This document shows positions 35,304 through 43,332 of a stretch of 64,000 nt of DNA, in pieces (positions within the stretch are counted from its first letter, which is position 1; every line of letters begins with the position of its first letter). The stretch is from Cronobacter condimenti 1330 (GTDB taxonomy: Bacteria; Pseudomonadota; Gammaproteobacteria; Enterobacterales; Enterobacteriaceae): assembly GCF_001277255.1 (NCBI RefSeq), contig NZ_CP012264.1, forward strand, positions 1,550,001 to 1,614,000, given 5' to 3'. The notes beneath the pieces were generated by a model. The model worked only from the letters and a program-made list of their open reading frames with translations. It made no database searches and was not told the DNA's origin. The translations under genes and the position numbers were made by a program.

Positions 35304-37057
35304 TTGTGGTTAAACCAGTTCATCCACCGTAACGGCCACGGACGCTGGCGGATATCCTGCTGCGTCGCCTGTGCGATACGCTCGCCGATAACCCCAAGTA
35401 ATGTCGTCTGACCTTCGCCATCCCACGGAAGCGTGGTTAATAAGGGTAGCGCATCTGTGACATCATCAATGGCCCAGATAGAAAATTGCCCCTGATCGAC
35501 CGCGTCCAGGATCTCCTGGCTAAGCGATAAATGACGCACGTTAGCGCAAGGGATAATCACGCCCTGTTTGCCCGTTAAGCCACGAGCCTGACAGACGGTA
35601 AAAAAGCCTTCGATTTTTTCGTTAAGCCCGCCGACCGGCTGCGCGCGACCAAACTGATCGACCGAGCCGGTGATTGCGATCTGCTGATTAAGCGGCGCGT
35701 TCGAGAGAGCACTGATAAGCGCGCACAGCTCGGCCATCGACGCACTGTCGCCATCCACTTCGCTGTAGGACTGTTCGAACGTCAACGATGCGGAAAAGGG
35801 CATCTGTTGCTCAAGATCCAGTTCGGCCATCAGAAACGCCTGCATGATCATCATGCCTTTGGCGTGAATGTTTCCACCCAGTTCAGCCTTGCGCTCGATA
35901 TCAGTGAATTCGCCGTCGCCAATATGTACGACGCAACTGATACGCGACGGTTCGCCAAAGGCGCGGGGATGGCCCGGAAATTCAACCACAGAAAGGGCGT
36001 TAATCTGGCCGATGCGCTCGCCTTCCGTTTCTACCAGCAATTGACCGAGCAGAATTTCATCCTGCATACGCTCTGCAAGATAGCCTTCACGCCAGGCGCG
36101 GCGCTCCAGCATCTGGGCGAATTGCGCTGCGCTAAACAGGCTTTCATCGCAAAAGGTGGCGGCTTCGCTTAGCTGTCGTACCATCCAGAGCGGATCTAAC
36201 GGCAGCGTCTCCTGGTCGCCGGTATAACGGACGGCTTCGCGGATCAATAGCGGCCAGGCGTCGCTTGCGGGGGCAGGCAACTGATGCTGATGTGCGAGCG
36301 CACAGACCCAGCTGCACCAGAGCGACATCTCTTCTTCGTCGGTGATTTGCAGATCATCTTCATATTCGCTGTAGATAGCCTGTTGAGCGAGAACAGGTTC
36401 CATCTCCTGAAAATCCGCCAGCGATTCGCGATCGCCTACCAGCACGAGGCGCAGATCAAGCGGCAGTGACGGGATGGAAAGCGGCAGTGGACGTGATTCG
36501 TCTGGTGCGATCCAGTCGAAGCGTTTCGTAACGACCATCTGTTTCAGGCGCAGCCATAGCAATGGCTGCATGAGCAGCGTTTTCAGTGAGAGAACCAGAA
36601 TGCCGCCATTCGCCTTATGCACCAGACCTGCCTCAACCGCAATACGACCTGCAAACTGCCGCACGCAGCCGAACAACTCGTTCGCTTCGGCCCACGTGGT
36701 AACCACAACATCGGGGCGGACGGCGAACTCGCCGGGTATTTCATTTGGTGGTGTAAGCGTGACGTTGGATTCGTCAATAATATAGTGCCCACCGACAAGG
36801 CCAGCCTGCGGCAGAAGCAATGTTTTTGCGGTGTGGGCAATCAGTTCCAGCAAAGGTTTTTCTTCGTCTGCCTTTACCAGCATGAAATCACTTAAAGGAC
36901 GCGGAGCGCACAGCTGGCTCAACCCGTCGTGGAGGCGAGGCTGAAGGGCCTCGAAATCAAGCGCACCAGTAAGAGTGGCATCGATGTCATTAAACCGGGA
37001 CTGGAAGGTCTCCGTATCAGGTACGAGCGCTTGTGATGTAAGTCTGTTAATGGTCAA
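35300..37057 (-). CDS. lonH: Lon-family protease LonH (YcbZ)
   Basis: Lon-like ATP-independent-looking protease (YcbZ), 585 residues. The C-terminal S16 peptidase domain (about 330-560) carries the catalytic Ser in YSEVDGDSASMAE and the Lys in PVGGLNEKIEG. The N-terminal region resembles a degenerate AAA+ segment (VGGHYIID, GGILVLSLKTLL) but no proper Walker A GxxxxGKS was found. Start MTINRLTSQALVPDTETFQ fits the family. The stop lies inside the fabA regulatory region, so transcription through lonH may interact with fabA control. Physiological substrates are not well known. Confidence 0.93.
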   Translation of the reverse strand: MTINRLTSQALVPDTETFQSRFNDIDATLTGALDFEALQPRLHDGLSQLCAPRPLSDFMLVKADEEKPLLELIAHTAKTLLLPQAGLVGGHYIIDESNVTLTPPNEIPGEFAVRPDVVVTTWAEANELFGCVRQFAGRIAVEAGLVHKANGGILVLSLKTLLMQPLLWLRLKQMVVTKRFDWIAPDESRPLPLSIPSLPLDLRLVLVGDRESLADFQEMEPVLAQQAIYSEYEDDLQITDEEEMSLWCSWVCALAHQHQLPAPASDAWPLLIREAVRYTGDQETLPLDPLWMVRQLSEAATFCDESLFSAAQFAQMLERRAWREGYLAERMQDEILLGQLLVETEGERIGQINALSVVEFPGHPRAFGEPSRISCVVHIGDGEFTDIERKAELGGNIHAKGMMIMQAFLMAELDLEQQMPFSASLTFEQSYSEVDGDSASMAELCALISALSNAPLNQQIAITGSVDQFGRAQPVGGLNEKIEGFFTVCQARGLTGKQGVIIPCANVRHLSLSQEILDAVDQGQFSIWAIDDVTDALPLLTTLPWDGEGQTTLLGVIGERIAQATQQDIRQRPWPLRWMNWFNHN

Positions 37058-37240
37058 TGTCGAGGTTTTTTAGTCTGATGTAAAAGGCGAGATTATAGCG
37101 TAATGCGCGGTTCAACACACCGGAAATGCCGATATTGCCCCGCAGAATCTCCCGACGGGTCACAGACGGTTATTTCCCCTCAGCGAAACGAAAAAAAACT
37201 GTTATCCTGAAATGAGTTACACGGTCATCCTGAGATCGCA

Positions 37241-37696
37241 ATGAAATACCAACAACTCGAAAACCTCGAAAGCGGCTGGAAGTGGAAATATCTGGTGAAA
37301 AAGCATCGCGAAGGCGAGCTGATAACCCGCTATGTTGAAGCCAGCGCGGCAAAAGAGGCAGTGGATCTCTTGCTGGGCATGGAAAACGAACCGGTAAGAG
37401 TGCTGACCTGGATCGAACAGCATATGAATCCGGCGCTGCAAAATCGCCTGAAGCAGACGATTCGCGCGCGTCGTAAGCGGCATTTCAACGCCGAGCATCA
37501 GCATACCCGTAAAAAGTCTATCGACCTGGAGTTTATGGTCTGGCAACGGCTGGCTGGCCTTGCGCAGCGCCGTGGTATTACGCTTTCCGAAACGATTGTG
37601 CAGTTGATTGAAGATGCCGAACGTAAGGAGAAGTATGAAAACCATATGTCGACGCTAAAATACGATTTGCAGGCATTGTTAGGCAAGAAAGAATAA
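37241..37696 (+). CDS. matP: Ter macrodomain organiser MatP
   Basis: DNA-binding protein that recognises matS sites, condenses the Ter macrodomain and links it to the divisome via ZapB. 151 residues (E. coli 150): an N-terminal helical bundle (MKYQQLENLESGWKWKYLVKKH), a central ribbon-helix-helix DNA-binding domain (about 95-125, KKSIDLEFMVWQRLAGLAQRRG) and a C-terminal coiled coil (DAERKEKYENHMSTLKYDL). Divergent from lonH and convergent with ompA. No matS site (GTGACRNYGTCAC) was noticed in the window, consistent with lying outside Ter. Confidence 0.97.
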   Translation: MKYQQLENLESGWKWKYLVKKHREGELITRYVEASAAKEAVDLLLGMENEPVRVLTWIEQHMNPALQNRLKQTIRARRKRHFNAEHQHTRKKSIDLEFMVWQRLAGLAQRRGITLSETIVQLIEDAERKEKYENHMSTLKYDLQALLGKKE

Positions 37697-37835
37697 ATAG
37701 CGAAGCGTAATGCGCAGGGGATTTACGCCAGTCCGGCTAAAGCCTTCCCTGAAGACCTTTTCACCGATAACGGCGTACGGTACGGCATTGCGGTGCTGAT
37801 TAAGCAACTACACCTTTTGTCTGTTTTGTAAAAAC

Positions 37836-37863
37836 AAAAAACCCCGCCATAGCGGGGTTTTTT
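37836..37863 (-). terminator. Terminator of ompA
   Basis: Stem aaaaccccgc/gcggggtttt with a four-base loop and T tract on the minus strand, about 15 bases past the ompA stop. The A run on the other side lets it serve matP as well. Confidence 0.9.
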
Positions 37864-37876
37864 ATTAACGTATAAC

Positions 37877-38920
37877 TTAAGCCTGCGGCTGAGTTACAAC
37901 GTCTTTAACGCCTTTAACTTCGATCTCTACGCGACGATCCGGACCCAGGCAGTCGATCAGAGCTGCACGAGCTTTCACGTTGTCACAGGTGTTGCCAGTG
38001 ACCGGATTGGATTCGCCCATACCACGTGCGGAGATCTTGTTGGACGGGATACCTTTGGAGATCAGGTAGTCAACAACAGACTGAGCACGTTTCTCAGACA
38101 GACCCTGGTTGTAAGCGTCAGAACCGATACGGTCGGTGAAGCCCAGAACCACTACGGAACCGTCTTTCGGGTCCAGGTTGCTCAGCTGGGAGTACAGCTG
38201 ATCCAGTGCCTGCTGACCTTCCGGTTTCAGAGTGGATTTGTTGAAGGTGAACAGAACGTCAGACTTCAGAGTGAAGTGTTTGGTCTGTACTTCCGGAGCC
38301 GGAGCCGGAGCCGGTGCAACAACCGGTGCTACGTTGTCTTCCTGACCGAAACGGTAGGAAACGCCAACGCTCAGCATGCCGTTGTCCGGACGGGTGCCAA
38401 CAGTCTGTGCGTCGCCGATGTTGTTAACCCACTGGTATTCCAGACGGGTAGCGATGTCACGGGTAACTGCCCACTCAACGCCGCCAGCGAATACCGGAGA
38501 AACGCCAGTGTCATGGTCGTCGCCGCCGATGTTAGAAGAGGAGTCAGCACGCCATACCATGCCGCCCAGACGGGTGTAAACGTCCAGATCGTTGGTTACC
38601 GGGTAACCCAGTTTAGCGGTCAGCTGTACGCCCTGAGCTTTGAAAGCGCCGTTTACAGTGTCGCCTTTATACGGCATGCGGCCCAGCCAGTCATAGCCCA
38701 TTTCGAAACCAACGTACGGGTTAACCTGGTAACCACCGAACGCGCCTGCGCCCAGCTGGCTTTCGTGGGTCGGGCCATCGTTAGGAATAAAACCGGTATC
38801 GTGGAACTGGGACCAGCCCAGTTTGCCGCCTGCATACCAGGTGTTATCTTTCGGTGCGGCCTGCGCTACGGTAGCGAAGCCAGCCAGTGCCACTGCAATC
38901 GCGATAGCTGTCTTTTTCAT
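37877..38920 (-). CDS. ompA: Outer membrane protein A OmpA
   Basis: Major structural outer-membrane protein: an eight-stranded beta-barrel plus a periplasmic OmpA_C domain binding peptidoglycan. 347 residues from the ATG at 38920; the signal peptide ends AQA before APKDNTWYAGGKLGW. The barrel occupies mature residues 1-170, followed by a Pro-Ala hinge (APAPAPAP) and the peptidoglycan domain with FTDRIGSDAYNQGLSEKRA and two conserved Cys (NTCDN, IDCLG). An in-frame upstream ATG at 39010 is inside the conserved untranslated leader and is rejected. Surface loops differ from E. coli, as is usual. Confidence 0.98.
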   Translation of the reverse strand: MKKTAIAIAVALAGFATVAQAAPKDNTWYAGGKLGWSQFHDTGFIPNDGPTHESQLGAGAFGGYQVNPYVGFEMGYDWLGRMPYKGDTVNGAFKAQGVQLTAKLGYPVTNDLDVYTRLGGMVWRADSSSNIGGDDHDTGVSPVFAGGVEWAVTRDIATRLEYQWVNNIGDAQTVGTRPDNGMLSVGVSYRFGQEDNVAPVVAPAPAPAPEVQTKHFTLKSDVLFTFNKSTLKPEGQQALDQLYSQLSNLDPKDGSVVVLGFTDRIGSDAYNQGLSEKRAQSVVDYLISKGIPSNKISARGMGESNPVTGNTCDNVKARAALIDCLGPDRRVEIEVKGVKDVVTQPQA

Positions 38921-39062
38921 TTTTTGCGCCTCGTTATCATCCAAAAAGGCCATGCGCTTTTCCGGGGGGAAAAGTTCACGGTTAAATCCTTCACCGGGGT
39001 TATAGCTCAATGGTTACTCTACCGATATTGTCGGTTTATTGATGAGCACCCTGGCGAGGTAA
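38921..39062 (-). promoter_or_regulatory. Long 5' untranslated leader of ompA
   Basis: The minus strand upstream of ompA closely tracks the E. coli ompA leader of about 133 bases (blocks gtgaaggatttaaccgtg and ggatgataacgaggcgcaaa). That leader folds into stem-loops that stabilise the mRNA, and the segment next to the start codon is targeted by the sRNA MicA. The remaining bases up to sulA (39063-39278) hold A/T-rich promoter-type sequence and no gene. Confidence 0.7.
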
Positions 39063-39278
39063 AGTCTACAACGTAGTTGAAAACTTACAAGTGTGAAGTC
39101 CGTCAGGCATATGAAAAAAAACAACTTGCGAAAGCAAAATTTAACATTTTTGAGGTAATTTTAAACACTCGTAAAGTACATAACCGGACTTCGATGCCCG
39201 TCTGGCCGTTCATTCGCCACTATCGCTTCTGCTAAAGAGACACAGACAAATTCGTACCAGGATTTATCCTAAAAAATA

Positions 39279-39785
39279 TCAATGCACCATTCTTGAGTGA
39301 ATTCTTAAGCCAGAACGTGGTCGTTCACCACCGAGCGAGGGTTGCACCGGGCGCATTAAAAATCCCATCGCATTTCCTTTTTCTGCCGCCTCCGTGAGAA
39401 GGCGGTGTTCTTCATCCGTTAAATCATCATGCAGCCAGGCGATCACTACGCTGTAGTTGCCGGTTTCAAGCGCGCGAATCATGGAACCGAGGGTAACTTG
39501 TGGATCCATCTGGCTCACCTGCATCACTTTCGTCAACGGAAGCCCTGCGGATTCAACCCACTCACGACTCAAGCGTTGCTGAGGCGTGAGCCACAGCTGC
39601 CAGCGGGATTGTTGACCGAGCTGCTGCAATAAGGGCAGCAACACCAGTTGTGTCATCCATGGCTGGTCTTCGTTGTACATCACTTCACTTATCAATCCCT
39701 TGGTTTCAGCCTGAGCCAAAGCGCCAGCCGTTTCTTTTGCCAGACGACGTGTGCCATGCGCGCGATTTTGATGAGAAAAGTACAT
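39279..39785 (-). CDS. sulA: SOS cell-division inhibitor SulA
   Basis: Inhibits FtsZ polymerisation during the SOS response; degraded by Lon. 168 residues (E. coli 169). The core LISEVMYNEDQPWMTQLVLLPLLQQLGQQSRW and LTPQQRLSREWVESAGLPLTKVMQ is well conserved (quoted families only), and the C-terminal His, part of the Lon degron (RMVH), is retained. The first 30 residues (MYFSHQNRAHGTRRLAKETAG) diverge strongly from E. coli. A perfect LexA box lies just upstream. Confidence 0.95.
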   Translation of the reverse strand: MYFSHQNRAHGTRRLAKETAGALAQAETKGLISEVMYNEDQPWMTQLVLLPLLQQLGQQSRWQLWLTPQQRLSREWVESAGLPLTKVMQVSQMDPQVTLGSMIRALETGNYSVVIAWLHDDLTDEEHRLLTEAAEKGNAMGFLMRPVQPSLGGERPRSGLRIHSRMVH

Positions 39786-39807
39786 AAAGGTCCAGCCTCG
39801 CTAGTTA

Positions 39808-39823
39808 CTGTATGCATATACAG
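39808..39823 (-). promoter_or_regulatory. LexA box of sulA
   Basis: CTGTATGCATATACAG is a perfect palindromic CTGT-N8-ACAG SOS box, 22 bases upstream of the sulA start. Direct match to the LexA consensus. Confidence 0.95.
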
Positions 39824-40004
39824 TAATGCTGTGGGGGCCAAAGATCAATCTAAATTTCTGAAAGCATCTCGCAAATTTCGCATCTTAATAGACTCAAAAA
39901 TGAAATTCGGATTGCTCATGAGGCACAACTTTCATATGTTCCTCTTAAGGGAAAAGCTAATGGGATTTTTTATCCGTTACTTGTTGATATAAAAAGGAAT
40001 AATC

Positions 40005-40619
40005 ATGGATAAATGTTCATCTGACACGCTTCTGCGGGTGCAGAATACTCTTTCATCTTTGGGAACTGTTACCCATCGTTCACTGTTTGGCGGCTATAGC
40101 CTTGCCATTGATGACGCCGTATTTGCCATGCTGGTGGAAGGGCGTTTATATCTACGCGCAAGCGACCTCAGCCGTGACTATCAGCATACGCATAGCCCCG
40201 AAATGCTAAGTTGTACCCGCCGCGGCCGTAACATCAGCCTTAATTATTATCTGGTCGATGATGAGTTGTGGGGATCGCCTGCATTGCTGCGCGATCATGC
40301 GAGGGTTGCGCTAGCCTGCGCGCGAGCGGAGAAAAGCGAACGTGCCCGCGAACGCCGCGTGAAAGATCTGCCTAATCTGAATGTGCAGCTTGAGGTGTCG
40401 TTATGGGAGGCCGGGATTCGAGATGTCGATACGCTCTGCGCCTTCGGGGCAAAAGAGTGCTGGCTTAAATTACGTAAGGCTCGCAAAAACCTGGGCCTTC
40501 ATGTGCTTTATGCGCTTCAGGGGGCCATTACTGGCACCCATGAAGCGGCATTGCCCGCGCAAATCCGCGAAGAGTTGCTGGAGTGGTTTATGCAGCTCTC
40601 CGTACAGAATCAATCCTGA
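40005..40619 (+). CDS. sxy: DNA-uptake/CRP-S regulator Sxy (TfoX)
   Basis: Cofactor of CRP at CRP-S promoters of competence genes. 204 residues (E. coli 209). TfoX N-terminal domain (about 10-100: HRSLFGGYSLAIDDAVFAML and EGRLYLRA) and TfoX C-terminal domain (about 115-190: VKDLPNLNVQLEVSLWEAGI, FGAKECWLKLR and ALQGAITGTHEAALP) are both present. Similarity to E. coli Sxy is moderate, lower than for other genes here. A 220-base gap from sulA contains no other gene. The 3' end overlaps the convergent yccS by 10 bases. Confidence 0.93.
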   Translation: MDKCSSDTLLRVQNTLSSLGTVTHRSLFGGYSLAIDDAVFAMLVEGRLYLRASDLSRDYQHTHSPEMLSCTRRGRNISLNYYLVDDELWGSPALLRDHARVALACARAEKSERARERRVKDLPNLNVQLEVSLWEAGIRDVDTLCAFGAKECWLKLRKARKNLGLHVLYALQGAITGTHEAALPAQIREELLEWFMQLSVQNQS

Positions 40620-42745
40620 ACAAGCTGACGCTGCAGACGGCTTAACTCGGGCAATAAAGAGATAAGCAGACCAATTTGCTGGAGTACCAGCGGCTCTTTG
40701 CTCTCCTGACGCGGTTCGATCTGTTGAATGCGCTGCGCTAGCGCCTGTAACGACTTTTCAACTCGCGCTTCATCGGCAGGCTGGTGATGAAGCGCGTCAT
40801 CGACGTAGCAGACCGCATCATCAAGCAGCGCGAGGATCTCCTGGCGCGTCAGTTTTTCGCGGTGCGCCCCGAGCGCAGAGATATAGCTGGTGAGCGTGTG
40901 GTTAAGACACAGCAGGCGAAAAGCTGTATCGCGCATCGTAGTACTCACTCGCGGTTCGCTGGACATATTCGAGACGACTGACGCCAGCTCTGCATCGCTG
41001 TTATGCGCATCGCGCCGGGCGATACGATAAGCCAGTCGGTTGTCACGGCCCTGATGGTACTGCTCGAGGATAGCGTCAAGATACCGGCAGTTGGCATTCA
41101 GCGCACGTTCGAGCACCACCGGGAGTCGACGAAACCGCCAGTCGGGCCAGATAAAACTCACCGCAAACCAGGCAATCGCGCAGCCGATGACCGTATCCAG
41201 CACACGCGGCAGTGCCACTTCAAATCCCTCACCCAGCAGGTTAAAGCACAGCAGCACTAACAGCGTGATGAACAACGTGGCATGCGCGTACTGCACGGTG
41301 CGGAAAACGAAAAACAGCACGCCAGTTATCACAATCAGTACCAGTTGCCCTTCCAGTGACGGAACGAAATAGAGGACGGGAATGCCCACTGCGACGCCCG
41401 CCAGTGTGCCAATAATACGCAGCGTCAGACGATGGCGTGTGGCGTTATAGTTTGGCTGGCAGACGAAAAGGCTGGTGAGCAAAATCCAGTAGCCATGGTT
41501 GAGGCCCGTAAACTGGATAAAGGCATAGCCTACACACAGCACGACGGACATTCGCACAGCATGGCGGAACAGCGCTGACTGTGGCGTCAGATTGCGGCTC
41601 AGTCGAAACCAGATATCGCTAAAGCCGTGCAGGCTATCGTCCGCCAGACGGTGTTCACTTTCGCTTGCGGCAGGCTGGGTAAACGGCTGCTCCGACTCAA
41701 TAGTGGCAAGCTGGGCGTCGATGGCTTTCAGGTTCGCGACCAGAAAGCGCACCGCTTTGAGATGCATTGCTGAGCCGCCTGCGGCAGCGGTGCGATCAAG
41801 AGCCGCATCAAGATGCGTAAAGGCGCGCTCGAAACGCGGGTCGTGCTGGTATGGCTTACGCAACAGTACCGAGCGCGCAAGCTGCTGGCAGGCCTGTGAT
41901 TGCATGGAAAGTAGCCGCTGAAAGCGGAACATCACGTCGCTGTAGCGGAACGTGTCTCGCAGCGTCTGGTACTGGATGTGGGATGAACTGGCGCGCTCAT
42001 GAATATCCTGTGCAACAAAATAGTAGTGCAGGGTGCGTCGGGTGCTGCGTTGCCCGCGATCGCCGCGCAGGCGGGTTAACAGGGATGCCTTGGTCTGGTT
42101 CAGCGTGGCGACCAGTTGGCTGTTGGCCATTGCAAGCTCCAGCATTGGCACCTGGCTTTCATCTTCAATATCCGGGTCGAAGAGCCGCGATTTGATATCC
42201 AGATACTGCGCGAGCTGTTCATAGCAGCGGGCCAGGTTTTCCTGTAGCGGACGCACCGGGAAGAGCAAATGGCCGGCAAGCGTCAGCAGGTTATACCAGA
42301 CTGCACCTGCAAGCAGCAGCAGCGGCTGCTGATACCAGTGCTCATATAACGATACGCCGAGCATCGTGTAGATGGCTATCAGCAGCGCGCCGAAGGCGAT
42401 AGTGGCGTAGCGCTGCCCAAGACCCCCCAACAAAATAAAGCCGATGGTGGAAACGGTAAGCCCGGCGGCGAACAACCATGGCCACGGAAACAGCAATTCC
42501 ACGGAGGCGGAGGCGATAAAAAAGCTGATAAGTGTAATCAGCAAATTGCGCAGACGACCCGTCAGGCGATCGTCAAGATCGGTCAGGGCGGCGGCCACGA
42601 CGCCGAGGGTCAGCGGGATGGTCAGCTTCGCCTCGCCAAGCCACCAGGGCAGCGCCGCCGTACCGCAAAGCGCGATAAAAATGCGCACATTGGTTAGCCA
42701 CGCGCTGGTCCAGGCATGGCGTTGAAGCAAGAGGTTTCGCATCAT
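40610..42745 (-). CDS. yccS: FUSC-family inner membrane protein YccS
   Basis: Polytopic inner-membrane protein of the YccS/FUSC family (fusaric-acid-resistance-like); substrate unknown. 711 residues with two membrane blocks of about six helices each (about 15-170 and 390-520) separated and followed by soluble helical regions. Start MMRNLLLQRHAWTSAW. Motif-like WDWRFRRLP is seen as WPDWRFRRLPVVLERAL after the second block. It is adjacent to yccF in the same orientation with a 14-base gap. The precise role is not established. Confidence 0.9.
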   Translation of the reverse strand: MMRNLLLQRHAWTSAWLTNVRIFIALCGTAALPWWLGEAKLTIPLTLGVVAAALTDLDDRLTGRLRNLLITLISFFIASASVELLFPWPWLFAAGLTVSTIGFILLGGLGQRYATIAFGALLIAIYTMLGVSLYEHWYQQPLLLLAGAVWYNLLTLAGHLLFPVRPLQENLARCYEQLAQYLDIKSRLFDPDIEDESQVPMLELAMANSQLVATLNQTKASLLTRLRGDRGQRSTRRTLHYYFVAQDIHERASSSHIQYQTLRDTFRYSDVMFRFQRLLSMQSQACQQLARSVLLRKPYQHDPRFERAFTHLDAALDRTAAAGGSAMHLKAVRFLVANLKAIDAQLATIESEQPFTQPAASESEHRLADDSLHGFSDIWFRLSRNLTPQSALFRHAVRMSVVLCVGYAFIQFTGLNHGYWILLTSLFVCQPNYNATRHRLTLRIIGTLAGVAVGIPVLYFVPSLEGQLVLIVITGVLFFVFRTVQYAHATLFITLLVLLCFNLLGEGFEVALPRVLDTVIGCAIAWFAVSFIWPDWRFRRLPVVLERALNANCRYLDAILEQYHQGRDNRLAYRIARRDAHNSDAELASVVSNMSSEPRVSTTMRDTAFRLLCLNHTLTSYISALGAHREKLTRQEILALLDDAVCYVDDALHHQPADEARVEKSLQALAQRIQQIEPRQESKEPLVLQQIGLLISLLPELSRLQRQLVQD

Positions 42746-42759
42746 GAGCGCATCCGGTT

Positions 42760-43206
42760 TTACTGGAAACGCCGACGGGCGTTCGCTTCGCGGGCGGCCT
42801 GCGCGGTCTCTACGGACACCACGCGACGGCCAACTGGCCAGAGCGCTATCCCGGCGATTTTAAAGTTCGCGATGCCGACCGGAATACCGATAATCGTCAG
42901 ACACTGTGCGATGCCCGCCGTAATATGCATCAGGCACAACCACCAGCCGAAAAATACCAGCCAGAAGAGATTCAGTAATGTGCCACCAGTATTCAGCAGC
43001 GCGTTTTTCCCCGCGGGTTCAAGTTCGTCGACATGCACCGCTTCATTGCCATAAGGCACCAGCGACAGCTTCGTTATCTCCCAGCACGAGCGCGTCAGCG
43101 GCAGAGTGATCACCAGAACGATGCTGATAAGCGTTGCAAAAAGCCAGGAGAGCGTAGTGGCGAAGCCGCCCAGCACGAAATTAAGAATATTTAAAACAGT
43201 ACGCAT
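42760..43206 (-). CDS. yccF: YccF-family inner membrane protein
   Basis: Small integral membrane protein with two YccF domains; function unknown. 148 residues with three to four hydrophobic helices (ILNFVLGGFATTLSWLFA, ISIVLVITLPLTRS, LLNLFWLVFFGWWLCLMHI). The two YccF repeats have the pattern P(L/V)(T)R-x-CWEI and PVGIANFKIAGIALWPVGR. It precedes yccS and is divergent from helD. Confidence 0.93.
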   Translation of the reverse strand: MRTVLNILNFVLGGFATTLSWLFATLISIVLVITLPLTRSCWEITKLSLVPYGNEAVHVDELEPAGKNALLNTGGTLLNLFWLVFFGWWLCLMHITAGIAQCLTIIGIPVGIANFKIAGIALWPVGRRVVSVETAQAAREANARRRFQ

Positions 43207-43332
43207 AAAACCTCAGAAGCGTCGGCAGAGCGCCGTAATGTTAACCACAACAATTGTAACGCGTTTTGGGTCTGGAGCGTGATATCGCAGGCGGGTAAAC
43301 TTAGCGCTATTACACCATTCACTGGCAGCCTC

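Noticed and set aside
38921..39010. Upstream in-frame start for ompA giving a longer protein
   Set aside because: The extension covers the conserved untranslated leader; the signal peptide starts at MKKTAIAIAV.
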